Source: Streptomyces sp. LX-29 (lineage in GTDB: Bacteria > Actinomycetota > Actinomycetes > Streptomycetales > Streptomycetaceae). From it: 64,000 nt of DNA. The position numbers and the translations under genes are program-made. Every line of letters begins with the position of its first letter. Within the stretch, counting starts at the first letter, position 1. Under the pieces are notes generated by a model. It worked only from the letters and a program-made list of their open reading frames with translations, was not told where the DNA came from and did not search any database. This document shows, one piece after another, positions 46,722 to 55,858 of this stretch. The stretch is from NCBI RefSeq assembly GCF_029541745.1, contig NZ_CP089746.1, positions 4,287,559 through 4,351,558 of the forward strand. Reading direction: 5' to 3'.

Positions 46722-48416
46722 CTATACGTCCTCGTCCGCCAGCAGCTCGCCGGAGTCCACGATCCGGTAGGCGTAGCCCTGCTCGGCCAGGAACCGCTGG
46801 CGGTGCGCCGCGAAGTCCTGGTCGATGGTGTCCCGCGCGACCACCGAGTAGAAGACCGCCGGGTGGCCGTCCGCCTTGGGACGCAGCACCCGGCCCAGCC
46901 GCTGGGCCTCCTCCTGGCGGGAGCCGAAGGTGCCGGAGACCTGGATGGCGACGGTCGCCTCCGGGAGGTCGATGGAGAAGTTGGCGACCTTGGAGACCAC
47001 CAGCACCGAGATCTCGCCCTGCCGGAACGCGTCGAAGAGCTTCTCGCGCTGCGCGTTGGACGTCTCGCCCTTGATGACGGGCGCGTCCAGGTGCTCCCCC
47101 AACTCGTCGAGCTGGTCGATGTACTGGCCGATGACGAGCGTCTGCTGACCACGGTGCCGGTCCACCAGCGCCTCGGTGACATGGCGCTTGGAGGCGGTGG
47201 TGGCGCAGAAGCGGTACTTCTCCTCCGTCTCGGCGGTGGCGTACGCCAGCCGCTCGGAGTCCGTGAGGTTGACCCGCACCTCGACGCAGTCGGCCGGGGC
47301 GATGTAGCCCTGGGCCTCGATCTCCTTCCACGGCGCGTCGAAGCGCTTGGGGCCGATGAGGGAGAAGACGTCCGACTCGCGGCCGTCCTCGCGCACCAGC
47401 GTGGCCGTCAGGCCCAGCCGGCGGCGGGCCTGGAGGTCGGCGGTGAACTTGAAGACCGGGGCGGGCAGCAGGTGCACCTCGTCGTAGACGATCAGGCCCC
47501 AGTCGCGGGAGTCGAAGAGCTCCAGGTGCGGGTAGACGCCCTTCCGCTTGGTCGTCAGCACCTGGTACGTGGCGATGGTGACCGGGCGGATCTCCTTCCT
47601 CGTCCCGCTGTACTCGCCGATCTCCTCCTCGGTGAGCGAGGTGCGCTTGACCAGCTCGTGCTTCCACTGCCGGGCCGAGACGGTGTTGGTGACCAGGATC
47701 AGCGTCGTCGACTTGGCCGTGGCCATCGCGCCCGCGCCCACCAGCGTCTTCCCCGCGCCACAGGGCAGCACCACGACGCCCGAGCCGCCGTGCCAGAACC
47801 CCTCCACGGCCTGCTTCTGGTAGGGCCGCAGCGCCCAGCCGTCCTCACGCAGCTCGATCGGGTGCGCCTCGCCGTCCACATACCCGGCCAGGTCCTCCGC
47901 GGGCCAGCCCAGCTTCAGCAGCACCTGCTTGATCTGTCCGCGCTCGGAGGGGTGGACGACCACCGTGTCCGGGTCGATCCGGGCCCCGACCAGCGGCTGG
48001 ATCTTCCTGGACCGCAGGATCTCCTCCAGCACCGGCCGGTCCGTGGAGCTCAGCACCAGCCCATGGCTCGGGTGCTTGACCAGCGTCAGCCGCCCGTACC
48101 GCGCCATCGTCTCGGCGATGTCGACGAGCAGCGCGTGCGGCACCGGGTAGCGCGAGTGCGTGACCAGCGCGTCCACCACCTGCTCGGCGTCGTGCCCGGC
48201 GGCCCGCGCGTTCCACAGCCCCAGCGGTGTCACCCGGTAGGTGTGGATGTGCTCCGGCGCCCGCTCCAGCTCCGCGAAGGGCGCGATGGCGCGGCGGCAG
48301 GCGTCGGCCTGGTCGTGGTCGACCTCCAGCAGCAGCGTCTTGTCGCTCTGGACGATCAGGGGTCCGTTCACGGGTGTCTCGGCCCTTTCGCTTCGCGTCG
48401 TACGGCGGCCAAACAT
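46722..48416 (-). CDS. XPB-type DNA repair helicase
   Basis: A 564-residue superfamily-2 helicase. An N-terminal damage-recognition-like domain (~1-190) is followed by LRPYQKQAVEGFWHGGSGVVVLPCGAGKTLVGA (Q-motif and Walker A), VYDEVHLLPAPVF (DEVH box), GLTATLVRED (motif III) and GRVLRPKADG (motif VI). It resembles archaeal and bacterial XPB, a 3'-5' helicase in repair. The ATG at 48416 has GGGGG in front; GTG 48371 would also fit. It is transcribed just after the large WYL-like partner gene on the same strand (40 bp apart), as is common for this pair. Confidence 0.9.
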   Translation of the reverse strand: MFGRRTTRSERAETPVNGPLIVQSDKTLLLEVDHDQADACRRAIAPFAELERAPEHIHTYRVTPLGLWNARAAGHDAEQVVDALVTHSRYPVPHALLVDIAETMARYGRLTLVKHPSHGLVLSSTDRPVLEEILRSRKIQPLVGARIDPDTVVVHPSERGQIKQVLLKLGWPAEDLAGYVDGEAHPIELREDGWALRPYQKQAVEGFWHGGSGVVVLPCGAGKTLVGAGAMATAKSTTLILVTNTVSARQWKHELVKRTSLTEEEIGEYSGTRKEIRPVTIATYQVLTTKRKGVYPHLELFDSRDWGLIVYDEVHLLPAPVFKFTADLQARRRLGLTATLVREDGRESDVFSLIGPKRFDAPWKEIEAQGYIAPADCVEVRVNLTDSERLAYATAETEEKYRFCATTASKRHVTEALVDRHRGQQTLVIGQYIDQLDELGEHLDAPVIKGETSNAQREKLFDAFRQGEISVLVVSKVANFSIDLPEATVAIQVSGTFGSRQEEAQRLGRVLRPKADGHPAVFYSVVARDTIDQDFAAHRQRFLAEQGYAYRIVDSGELLADEDV

Positions 48417-48455
48417 CCAGTGTCCCCCATCGGCGGAGTGTTCCGGCCGGACGCG

Positions 48456-51365
48456 TTAATCCGCTTCGTCCGCCAGTTCGGCCGCGCCGGTGATCCGGTG
48501 CAGGGGGTAGGTGCGGACCTCGTCGGCGGTGTGGTCGTAGGCCGTGACGAAGCCGCCCTCCACGCGGATGGGGGCGATGACGCGCTGGCTGGCGGCGCCG
48601 TCGGCGCTGACGTAGCCGATCCAGACGGCGGAGCCGGTGAGGGCGGCGGCCTGGACGGTGGCCAGGGTGTCGGCGGCGGTGGTGCGGGGCAGCCCGGTCT
48701 CGCTGGTGGCGGCCGCCGGTCGGGCGGCGGAGGTGGGCAGCGGCTTGTGCGGGGTGGTCGCGGCCAGGTCGCCGGCGCGGATGGCGCGGACCGCGGCGCC
48801 CAGCAGGGTGTCGTCCGGCAGCGGCGGACCGTCCGGGACGGGGGCCGGGGCGGTGCGGGGCGGGGTGCGGTGCGCGTCGGCCCGGGTCACCACCACATCG
48901 CCCTCGGCGGACTCGGCGGCGGGCGCGTAGCCCATCGCGCGCAGCCCGTCGAGCAGCACGTCCGGTGCCACCTGCGCGGCCAGCACGGTCGGCGCGAGAC
49001 GACGCAGCCGCAGGGCCACCGAGCGGCGGTCCGCGAGGATCTCGGCGAGCAGCGCGTCGTCGTCGCAGCGCAGATACGCGGAGGCCGCGCCGATCCGCAG
49101 CCGGCCGTGCTTCCGGGCGACGTCGTCGATCAGGTACGCCAGCGGCTGCGGGACCGGCGTGCGGGAGTGTCGGGCCAGGAAGGCGTGCAGGTCGGACGCC
49201 GACTGGCCGGCGTCCAGGGCGCGGCGCACGGACTCCGGGGTGAAGCGGTAGACCGTCGCGCCGCCCTTGGACTCCACCTCCGCCAGCACCCCGAGCGTGT
49301 CCGCCAGCGGGCGTTCGAGGGGCCCGGGGGCGACGGCGGTCAGGTCGGCCTGGAGCAGCACGTGGTCCAGCGGCTGGGGCAGCAGCGGCGCCAGCAGCCG
49401 TGCCGCCTCCGCGGCGGCGGCCCTCGACTCCGCGGCGGTGCCTGACGTGTCCGGGTGCGGGTGCGGCGGCTGGTGCGGATGTGGCGGCAGCGGGCCCAGC
49501 AGCGCGCGACCGTGCGCGGACAGCGCACCGCGGCCGGTGACGCCCAGCAGCTCCGCCTCGGCCAGCGTCCAGCCCGCGAGGCGGGACCGCAGGTCGTGTG
49601 CGTGCCCCGGCTCCCCGCCCGTGGAGCGGGTGGCGGCGGTCCAGGTGCCCGCGCCGGCCCCGCTCGCGGCGGTGCCCGTCTCCGGCGCCGGGCCCGTCGC
49701 CTGCGGGCGGGTCGCGCCCACCGTCGTACGGCCCGCCGCCGCGCCGCGCGGCGGCCGTTCCCACCGGAGCCGGGCCAGCAGCGAGTCGGGCGTCGCGGAG
49801 GTGCCGGCGGGCAGGGTGGCGAGGAGTGCCAGGGCGCGGCGGCGGACCTCGGGCGCGGGAGAGCGGTCCAGGTCCGGGCCGAGCGCGGAGAGCGTGCGGC
49901 CCTTGGCGTCCCGCCCGCCGACCACGCCCGCCGTACGGGTGGCCGTCAGCCAGGCGGTGGCCAGCGCCGTCCAGCGCTCGGCGGCGGGCAGCGCCAGCCA
50001 GTCGTCGTACGCGGGCGTCGGCGCGTAGCGCTCGTCGATGTCCCCGTCCGAGGCCAGCAGCCCGGCCGCGTACGCCAGCTCGATCCAGAACGCCGCGACC
50101 GGCTCGCTCACATCCAGCCCGGTCGCGGTCCGCTTGAGGTCGCGGACGCTCAGCCCGCCCGAGCGCAGCACCAGCGGGCTGCCGGTCTCCCACCGCTTGA
50201 GCAGCTCCTCCACGGTGGCCAGCGCGGTGAACGCCTGCCCGGCCGCCGTCGCGTCCACAGCCTGTGGATGGTGTTCGGCGGCGGGCACCAGCGCCGGCGG
50301 GACCGGCTCCGGCGCCCGGTGCGCGCGGCCGCCGCGCAGATGGAGGGCGACCTCGCGGGGCAGCACCACGTGCCGGGCCCCCGACGGCAGCAGCAGACCG
50401 CGGGCCATCAGCCACTCGACGGGCGCGGAGGGCGAGGCCACGGAGACCTCCCCGTACGGCGGGCCCCAGGCGAGTCGGCCGAGCACGCCCAGCGCCTCCC
50501 GCGGCGCCTCGGCGAGCAGCGCCGCCATCCGGGCGCGGTCGCCGAACAGCCCCGACAGCGCGGCCACCGCCGACACCGGGTCGTGGGTCGCGGCCAGCCC
50601 GGCGGCGGCGAGTATCTCCTGGAGGCGGCCGGGCGACATGCCCGCCGCGGCCTCCGCGACGGTGGGGCCGAGGCCGGTGGGGGACGGCGCGGACGGGGTC
50701 GGGGCGAGCAGCTCGCGGGCGGTGCGGACCAGGCGCAGCCGGTCGTCGCCGCCCCAGATCAGCGCCTGGGCGCGGAGGGTGGCCACGGCGCGCGGCAGCG
50801 CGGCGGCGATCGCGGCGGCGGAGGCCGCGTCCAGCGCGGCGTCCGCGGTGCCTCCGGCGGCGTCCGTGGGACTTCCGGTGTCTTCGTCGGTGTCTTCGCC
50901 GGTGTCGTCACCGGCGCCGGCGACGGTCGCCTCCTCCGACTCCTTCCCTCTCTCCTTCGCTGTCTCCTTCTTGGTGTCCCTCTTCGTGCTCTTGGTGTTC
51001 TCGGTGGCCCCGCCGACGGACCCGTCCCTGTCGCCGGCCATCAGCGCGTGCAGCGTCTCGTAGGGACACGGGTCCGGCGCCACCGCCAGCGCCTCCGCCG
51101 TCTGGAGCGCGAACCGGTCCAGCCGCTCGACGGCCCGCACCACCGAGGCACGGGTGGCGGCCCGCGTGGCCAGCTGCGTCAGATCGTTGGGGACCGGGTT
51201 GAGCAGGTCGGGCCGGGCGCGCAACAGCTCCGTGAGGGCGTCGTCGGGCCGGGCGCGCAGCTCCTCGGCGAGCGTGCGCGGCGCGGTGTCAGCGGTGCGC
51301 CCGCCCTCTCGCTCGGTGGCTTTCCGTCGGGGCCGGGAAGTCCGCGAGGCGCGCGAGGTGGTCAT
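48456..51365 (-). CDS. Large helicase-associated protein with WYL-like C-terminus
   Basis: A 969-residue protein annotated in other Streptomyces as helicase C-terminal or helicase-associated. Most of it is a helix-rich Ala/Leu/Pro/Arg scaffold with no ATPase motifs. The last ~70 residues (AVWIGYVSADGAASQRVIAPIRVEGGFVTAYDHTADEVRTYPLHRI) form a WYL-like ligand or nucleic-acid sensing fold. Residues ~120-165 are a Glu/Lys/Thr/Asp low-complexity insert. It lies directly upstream of the XPB helicase gene, suggesting a complex acting on DNA. The exact role is unknown. Confidence 0.8.
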   Translation of the reverse strand: MTTSRASRTSRPRRKATEREGGRTADTAPRTLAEELRARPDDALTELLRARPDLLNPVPNDLTQLATRAATRASVVRAVERLDRFALQTAEALAVAPDPCPYETLHALMAGDRDGSVGGATENTKSTKRDTKKETAKERGKESEEATVAGAGDDTGEDTDEDTGSPTDAAGGTADAALDAASAAAIAAALPRAVATLRAQALIWGGDDRLRLVRTARELLAPTPSAPSPTGLGPTVAEAAAGMSPGRLQEILAAAGLAATHDPVSAVAALSGLFGDRARMAALLAEAPREALGVLGRLAWGPPYGEVSVASPSAPVEWLMARGLLLPSGARHVVLPREVALHLRGGRAHRAPEPVPPALVPAAEHHPQAVDATAAGQAFTALATVEELLKRWETGSPLVLRSGGLSVRDLKRTATGLDVSEPVAAFWIELAYAAGLLASDGDIDERYAPTPAYDDWLALPAAERWTALATAWLTATRTAGVVGGRDAKGRTLSALGPDLDRSPAPEVRRRALALLATLPAGTSATPDSLLARLRWERPPRGAAAGRTTVGATRPQATGPAPETGTAASGAGAGTWTAATRSTGGEPGHAHDLRSRLAGWTLAEAELLGVTGRGALSAHGRALLGPLPPHPHQPPHPHPDTSGTAAESRAAAAEAARLLAPLLPQPLDHVLLQADLTAVAPGPLERPLADTLGVLAEVESKGGATVYRFTPESVRRALDAGQSASDLHAFLARHSRTPVPQPLAYLIDDVARKHGRLRIGAASAYLRCDDDALLAEILADRRSVALRLRRLAPTVLAAQVAPDVLLDGLRAMGYAPAAESAEGDVVVTRADAHRTPPRTAPAPVPDGPPLPDDTLLGAAVRAIRAGDLAATTPHKPLPTSAARPAAATSETGLPRTTAADTLATVQAAALTGSAVWIGYVSADGAASQRVIAPIRVEGGFVTAYDHTADEVRTYPLHRITGAAELADEAD

Positions 51366-51637
51366 TCGATCCACAGTAGCGGGTGATCGGCGACGGGCCC
51401 GAGGTCTCGACGGCGATGGATCATGCCCGAGGCGCGGCGGACCCCGTACGGGCGAGGCGGGGGCGGGGTGCGGGGCGCGGTCCCGCCACGCTGCGGAAGG
51501 CGCGGCCCAGGTCGCGCGCGCGTCCCGGCGCGGCGGGGGGCGGGCGCGGTACCGTCGATGGGGTTTGGAACGGGTCGCCGTGCTGCTCGGCGCGCTGGCG
51601 GTGGGCCCGTCCGTAGGGGCTTTTGGCGGGGGGTCTG

Positions 51638-53134
51638 GTGGGGATCGAGAGCGATCGGCTCGTCTACGACTATCTGAGCCGCGTCGGCGACCTGGCTCAG
51701 CAACAGGGCCTGCCCTCCCGCGATCGCATGCGGCTGGTGGCGACCCTGCGCGCCCGGATCGACGAGAGCCGGGCCGGGGCCGGAGCGGGCGGCGACAGCG
51801 CGGCCGGCGTCAAGCGCATCCTGGGGCGGCTGGGCACGCCCACGGAGGTCGTGGCCCAGGCGGAGGCGGGGGTACGGGCGCGCGCGGTGTCGGCCCCGGA
51901 GCCGTCCGGCGGCGTGACGCCGTCCGCGGCGGCGGGCTCCGGTACCCCGTCCGCGGACGGGGTGTCTCCACGGGGCGCGGCATCCGTCTCCGCCGCGGCC
52001 GCGATGCCGAAGGCGGCCGGGCGGGGTGTGACGGCGGAAGCGGGACGGGCCTCGGCCCACGCGTCGGAGGTGACGGCCTCGGAGGCCACGGTGTCAGAGG
52101 CCACGGCGTGGCAGGCGGCCGCGCCGCGCGGCGCGGCCGCCGCGGCGGGGGCGGCCACCCCGCCGGACGCCTCCGGGCGGTACGACGCGCGGCCGCGGTA
52201 CGACGACGCCCCGGTCCCGCAGCCGCCCACCGTCCCCGCGCCCACCGTCCCCACCAGCCCCACCGGGCCCGCCACGCCGACGGCGCCCCGCGAGAGCGCC
52301 GAGTCGCAGGCGCCCGGCGGGATGCGCAAGGCGGGGCGTACGGCGCGGGAGAGGCTGGCGGGGCTGGCTGAGCGCAGTGGTCTGGGAGGGCTGGGCGGGA
52401 AGGTCGTGCCCCCGCGGGAGGGTGCCGCCCCGGTGCCGGCGGCCGGAGTCGACGCGCCGCGGACCGCCTCGCCGCCGCACCTGGCCGGTGAGGACGAGCT
52501 GAGCTCGCGTGAGTCGAACCCCGACTGGTGGCGGACGGAGCCGGGGCCGTTCTCGCCCCGCGAGGATGTGCCGTTCGGCCAGGTGGACGGGTTCAGCGGT
52601 GGCATCGAGCTTCCCGAGCTGCTCAAGCCGCCGTCGGAGCAGCGGGAGAAGCCCGAGCGGGAGGCCGACGCGGAGGCGGCGGCCGGGGCCGGCGACGGCG
52701 CCTCGGACGGTCGGTCCACGGGCGGCGGCGGCCGCGGGCTGCTCCGCCGCACCCTGCGGCGCCGCACCACCAAGGCCGACGGTGCCCCGCGCGGCAGCCT
52801 CGGCCCGCTCCTGCTGCTGGCCGTCGCCCTCCTCGTCGCGGGCGCCGTCATGGCCAACGTGCTGGTCCTCGCCTTCGGCTGGCTGATCGCGTACTACACG
52901 CCGCGGCTCACCCCCGGCGAGCGCAAAGCTGCCGTGTTCGGCGTCCCGGGCACGGTCGCCCTCGGCGCGATGGTCTGGCTCTGGGGGCGGCTGAACGAGC
53001 GTTGGGGCGCGCCGATCCCCGAACACGGGCTCGGCGACGCCGTCCAGGACGCCTGGCCCGTCGTCGTCCGCGCGGCGGCCGTCGCCTCGGCCCTCTTCCT
53101 GATCTGGCGCGCCCGACGCCGCACCCCGGCCTGA
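51638..53134 (+). CDS. Multi-domain membrane protein, function unknown
   Basis: A 498-residue protein. The N-terminal ~75 residues (VYDYLSRVGDLAQQQGLPSRDRMRLVATLRARID) form a helical HAAS/DUF1700-like head. A ~250-residue Ala/Pro/Ser/Thr-rich disordered section follows. The C-terminal ~110 residues carry three transmembrane segments (LLLLAVALLVAGAVMANVLVLAFGWLIAYY, VFGVPGTVALGAMVWLWG and VVRAAAVASALFLIW). Sensor-anchor proteins in Streptomyces have this layout; the function is unknown. GTG 51638 has GGGGGG six bases upstream. Confidence 0.75.
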   Translation: MGIESDRLVYDYLSRVGDLAQQQGLPSRDRMRLVATLRARIDESRAGAGAGGDSAAGVKRILGRLGTPTEVVAQAEAGVRARAVSAPEPSGGVTPSAAAGSGTPSADGVSPRGAASVSAAAAMPKAAGRGVTAEAGRASAHASEVTASEATVSEATAWQAAAPRGAAAAAGAATPPDASGRYDARPRYDDAPVPQPPTVPAPTVPTSPTGPATPTAPRESAESQAPGGMRKAGRTARERLAGLAERSGLGGLGGKVVPPREGAAPVPAAGVDAPRTASPPHLAGEDELSSRESNPDWWRTEPGPFSPREDVPFGQVDGFSGGIELPELLKPPSEQREKPEREADAEAAAGAGDGASDGRSTGGGGRGLLRRTLRRRTTKADGAPRGSLGPLLLLAVALLVAGAVMANVLVLAFGWLIAYYTPRLTPGERKAAVFGVPGTVALGAMVWLWGRLNERWGAPIPEHGLGDAVQDAWPVVVRAAAVASALFLIWRARRRTPA

Positions 53135-53140
53135 CCGCGG

Positions 53141-53164
53141 CCCGCCGCCGCTCCCCGCGGCGGG
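53141..53164 (+). terminator. GC hairpin after the membrane protein gene
   Basis: An eight-bp stem CCCGCCGC/GCGGCGGG with an eight-nt loop lies 7 bp after the stop codon. Confidence 0.6.
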
Positions 53165-53272
53165 CGGGTGCGGGTGCGGTGGTGCCCTGTCCGCCCGCCC
53201 CGGCGCCGATCCCGCGGCGCCGTCAAGGCATGGCACAACTCGCCCCGTCGGGGCCACGGCACAATGGCGGGC

Positions 53273-53950
53273 ATGGCTGCGCACCCGTTCACGGTCGGTT
53301 TCGACCTCGATATGACGCTCGTCGACTCGCGCCCCGGCATCAAGGCCGCCTATCTGGAGCTGACCGCCCGCACCGGTGTCACCATCGACGCCGAGCTCGC
53401 GATCACCCGGCTCGGTCCGCCGCTGGAGCAGGAGCTGGCCCACTGGTTCCCCGCCGAGCGCGTCGACGAGGTGGCCGATCTCTACCGGGCGCTCTACCCG
53501 CGGCACGCGATAGCCCCCAGCCTCGCGATGCCCGGCGCCCGGGAGGCCGTCGCCGCCGTGCGGCGGCTGGGTGGGCGGGCCATCGTGGTGACCGCCAAGC
53601 ACGAGCCCAACGCCAAGCTGCACCTGAGCCATCTGGGCATCGAGGCGGACGCCGTCATCGGCTGGCTGTGGGCGGAGGCCAAGGCGGAGGCGCTGCGCGA
53701 GCACGGCGCCAGTGTGTACGTGGGCGACCACACCGGGGACGTGCGCGGAGCCCGCACCGCCGGGGCGCACTCGGTCGCCGTGTCCACCGGGCCCTGCGAG
53801 GCGGACGAGTTGCGAGCGGCGGGCGCCGATGTGGTGCTGCCCGACCTGACCGCGTTCCCGGCGTGGCTGGAACGCTACGCGGAGGGCCCCGAGGCCGTCG
53901 CCGGCTCCGTCGCCCCGGAGGACCGCGCCGCAGCCACCGACCTGGCCTGA
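53273..53950 (+). CDS. HAD family hydrolase
   Basis: A 225-residue haloacid-dehalogenase-type phosphatase. Motif I is VGFDLDMTLVDSRPG, with nucleophile DLD; motif II is VVTAKHEPN; motif III Lys is probably in AEAKAEALREHG; motif IV is VYVGDHTGDVRGAR with the Mg Asp pair. The phosphatase substrate is unknown; the fold resembles phosphoglycolate phosphatase. An ATG at 53264 would add three residues. The gene's last 76 bp overlap the convergent small membrane protein gene. Confidence 0.85.
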   Translation: MAAHPFTVGFDLDMTLVDSRPGIKAAYLELTARTGVTIDAELAITRLGPPLEQELAHWFPAERVDEVADLYRALYPRHAIAPSLAMPGAREAVAAVRRLGGRAIVVTAKHEPNAKLHLSHLGIEADAVIGWLWAEAKAEALREHGASVYVGDHTGDVRGARTAGAHSVAVSTGPCEADELRAAGADVVLPDLTAFPAWLERYAEGPEAVAGSVAPEDRAAATDLA

Positions 53951-54210
53951 CGGCGCTGCGCCCCGATCGACCGGAACACCCCCGCCGCGGCGATCATGAA
54001 GCCGACCCCCATCAACATGCTGACCAGGTAGGCGGCGGTGGGCAGCGGGTCCGAGCCCAGCAGCAGCGGGGCGACGGTGGCCAGGGTGGCCACCGCGCCG
54101 ATCACGAAGACGATGGTCCCGGCCTGGACCAGCCGGTCGCCGGGGCCTGGTCCGGGGCGGTCGACCCGGCCCGCGGGGGCGGTCGGCCGGGGAAGAGGTG
54201 TGTCGCTCAC
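53875..54210 (-). CDS. Small two-helix membrane protein
   Basis: A 111-residue protein. A Pro-rich start is followed by two transmembrane helices (VQAGTIVFVIGAVATLATVAPLLLG and AAYLVSMLMGVGFMIAAAGVFR) and a short polar end rich in Arg and Ser. The GTG at 54210 sits behind GGAGCG. The 3' end overlaps the HAD gene by 76 bp in the opposite direction, so the two cannot be freely transcribed without collision. Function unknown. Confidence 0.7.
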   Translation of the reverse strand: MSDTPLPRPTAPAGRVDRPGPGPGDRLVQAGTIVFVIGAVATLATVAPLLLGSDPLPTAAYLVSMLMGVGFMIAAAGVFRSIGAQRRQARSVAAARSSGATEPATASGPSA

Positions 54211-54378
54211 CGCTCCAGGGTAGGTGGCTTTCAGAAGCGCGTAGGAACCACCCGGGTACGTCTTGTCACCAGGCTCCGGACCATTAGCCTTGGTGGTGGC
54301 GGGTCTGACGACCCGCTGTAGTGCTATCCAGAGCTGTTTTTCCGTGATCCGACGAGTGACGAGGACGAGGACAAAGAC

Positions 54379-54762
54379 GTGCCTACCGGCAAGGTCAAGT
54401 GGTTCAACAGCGAGAAGGGCTTCGGCTTTCTCTCCCGTGACGACGGCGGTGACGTCTTCGTGCACTCCTCAGTGCTCCCGGCAGGCGTCGACTCGCTGAA
54501 GCCAGGCCAGCGCGTCGAGTTCGGTGTGGTCGCCGGGCAGCGCGGCGACCAGGCGCTGAGTGTGAACGTTCTCGACCCGGCCCCCTCCGTCGCGGCCGCC
54601 CAGCGACGCAAGCCGGACGAGCTGGCCTCGATCGTGCAGGACCTGACCACGCTGCTGGAGAACGTCACCCAGCAGCTGGAGCGCGGCCGGTACCCGGACA
54701 AGGCCCACGGCTCCAAGATCGCGGGCATGCTGCGCGCGGTCGCCGACCAGCTGGACGTCTGA
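54379..54762 (+). CDS. Extended cold-shock domain protein
   Basis: A 127-residue protein. The cold-shock domain is residues 1-66 (KVKWFNSEKGFGFLS with RNP1, VFVHSSVLP with RNP2). It continues with a charged, helical tail (RRKPDELASIVQDLTTLLENVTQQLERG) that could dimerise. Two cold-shock genes occur in this window, and this one is the longer type. It starts at GTG 54379 with GAGGAC about 8 bp upstream. Confidence 0.9.
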   Translation: MPTGKVKWFNSEKGFGFLSRDDGGDVFVHSSVLPAGVDSLKPGQRVEFGVVAGQRGDQALSVNVLDPAPSVAAAQRRKPDELASIVQDLTTLLENVTQQLERGRYPDKAHGSKIAGMLRAVADQLDV

Positions 54763-54898
54763 GCGGGCGTCTCGCCGACCTCCGGCGCGGTCCGGCGCGC
54801 CGCCCGGAGGAGTCCTTGATCGGTCGACGAACGGTCGACGGTTGATCGATTTCAGCGCCGACCACGTCTAGTGCGGCTACCGCATCCGTACCAAGCCC

Positions 54899-54924
54899 GG
54901 TGATCACTCATCCCAGTGATCACC
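54899..54924. terminator. Hairpin between cold-shock and mqnD genes
   Basis: A 10-bp perfect stem GGTGATCACT/AGTGATCACC with a six-nt loop lies about 140 bp after the cold-shock gene and about 90 bp after the mqnD stop. It could be a bidirectional terminator or an operator. The following 85 bp hold only repeats of GCCGATCAG-like words. Confidence 0.6.
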
Positions 54925-55012
54925 AGAGTCGAACGGGTGAATCCCGACGTCGCGAGTCGCGTCGCCGATCAGGCCAGGAGGCGTCGCCGACCAGGCGAAG
55001 TCGCGTGGCCGA

Positions 55013-55858
55013 TCAGACGAAACCGAGCGCATCCCGGCCGAGGGGCGGCACCAGCCCCTCGGCCGCCGCACGCGTCAGCAGCCCGCGCACCGCGGCGTAC
55101 CCGGACTCGCCGAGGTCCGCGGTGAACTCGTTCACGTACAGACCGATGTGCTGGTCGGCGACGGCCGGGTCCATCTCCTGCGCGTGTGAGAGCACATACG
55201 CGCGCGAGGCTTCGGGGTCGTCCCAGGCCATGCGCACCGAGGTGCGGGCCGCCTCCGCCAGCGCGCGCAGCCGCTCCGAGCCCAGCGAACGCTTGGCGAT
55301 GATCGCGCCGAGCGGGATCGGCAGCCCGGTGGTGGACTCCCAGTGCTGGCCCATGTCGGCCAGGCAGTGCAGCCCGTAGTCCCGGTAGGTGAAGCGGGCC
55401 TCGTGGATCACCAGCCCGGCGTCCACCTTCCCGTCCCGTACGGCGGGCATGATCTCGTGGAACGGCAGCACCACCACGTTCGTCACGCCGTCCGAGAGGG
55501 TGTCCGCGGCCCACAGCCGGAACAGCAGATACGCCGTCGAGCGCTCGCTGGGCACCGCGACCGTCTTGCCGGTGAGTTCGACGCCCGGCTCGCGGGTCAG
55601 CACCAGCGGCCCGCAGCCGCGTCCCAGCGCCCCGCCGCACGGCAGCAGTGCGTACTCGTCCAGCACCCAGGGCAGCACCGCGTACGACACCTTCAGGACG
55701 TCGTACTCGCCGCGCTCCGCCATCCCGTTGGTGATGTCGATGTCGGCGAAGGTGACATCGAGGGCGGGGGCCCCGGGCACCTTGCCGTGCGCCCACGCGT
55801 GGAAGACGAAGGTGTCGTTGGGACAGGGCGAGTAAGCGATCTTCAGCGACTCAGTCAT
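55013..55858 (-). CDS. mqnD: 1,4-dihydroxy-6-naphthoate synthase
   Basis: A 281-residue enzyme of the futalosine menaquinone pathway. It has the family start LKIAYSPCPNDTFVFHAW, DITNGMAERGEYDVLKVSY and DAGLVIHEARFTYRDYGLH with a catalytic His. It converts cyclic dehypoxanthine futalosine to 1,4-dihydroxy-6-naphthoate. The ATG overlaps the stop of mqnB by eight bases, so the two are translationally coupled. Confidence 0.92.
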   Translation of the reverse strand: MTESLKIAYSPCPNDTFVFHAWAHGKVPGAPALDVTFADIDITNGMAERGEYDVLKVSYAVLPWVLDEYALLPCGGALGRGCGPLVLTREPGVELTGKTVAVPSERSTAYLLFRLWAADTLSDGVTNVVVLPFHEIMPAVRDGKVDAGLVIHEARFTYRDYGLHCLADMGQHWESTTGLPIPLGAIIAKRSLGSERLRALAEAARTSVRMAWDDPEASRAYVLSHAQEMDPAVADQHIGLYVNEFTADLGESGYAAVRGLLTRAAAEGLVPPLGRDALGFV

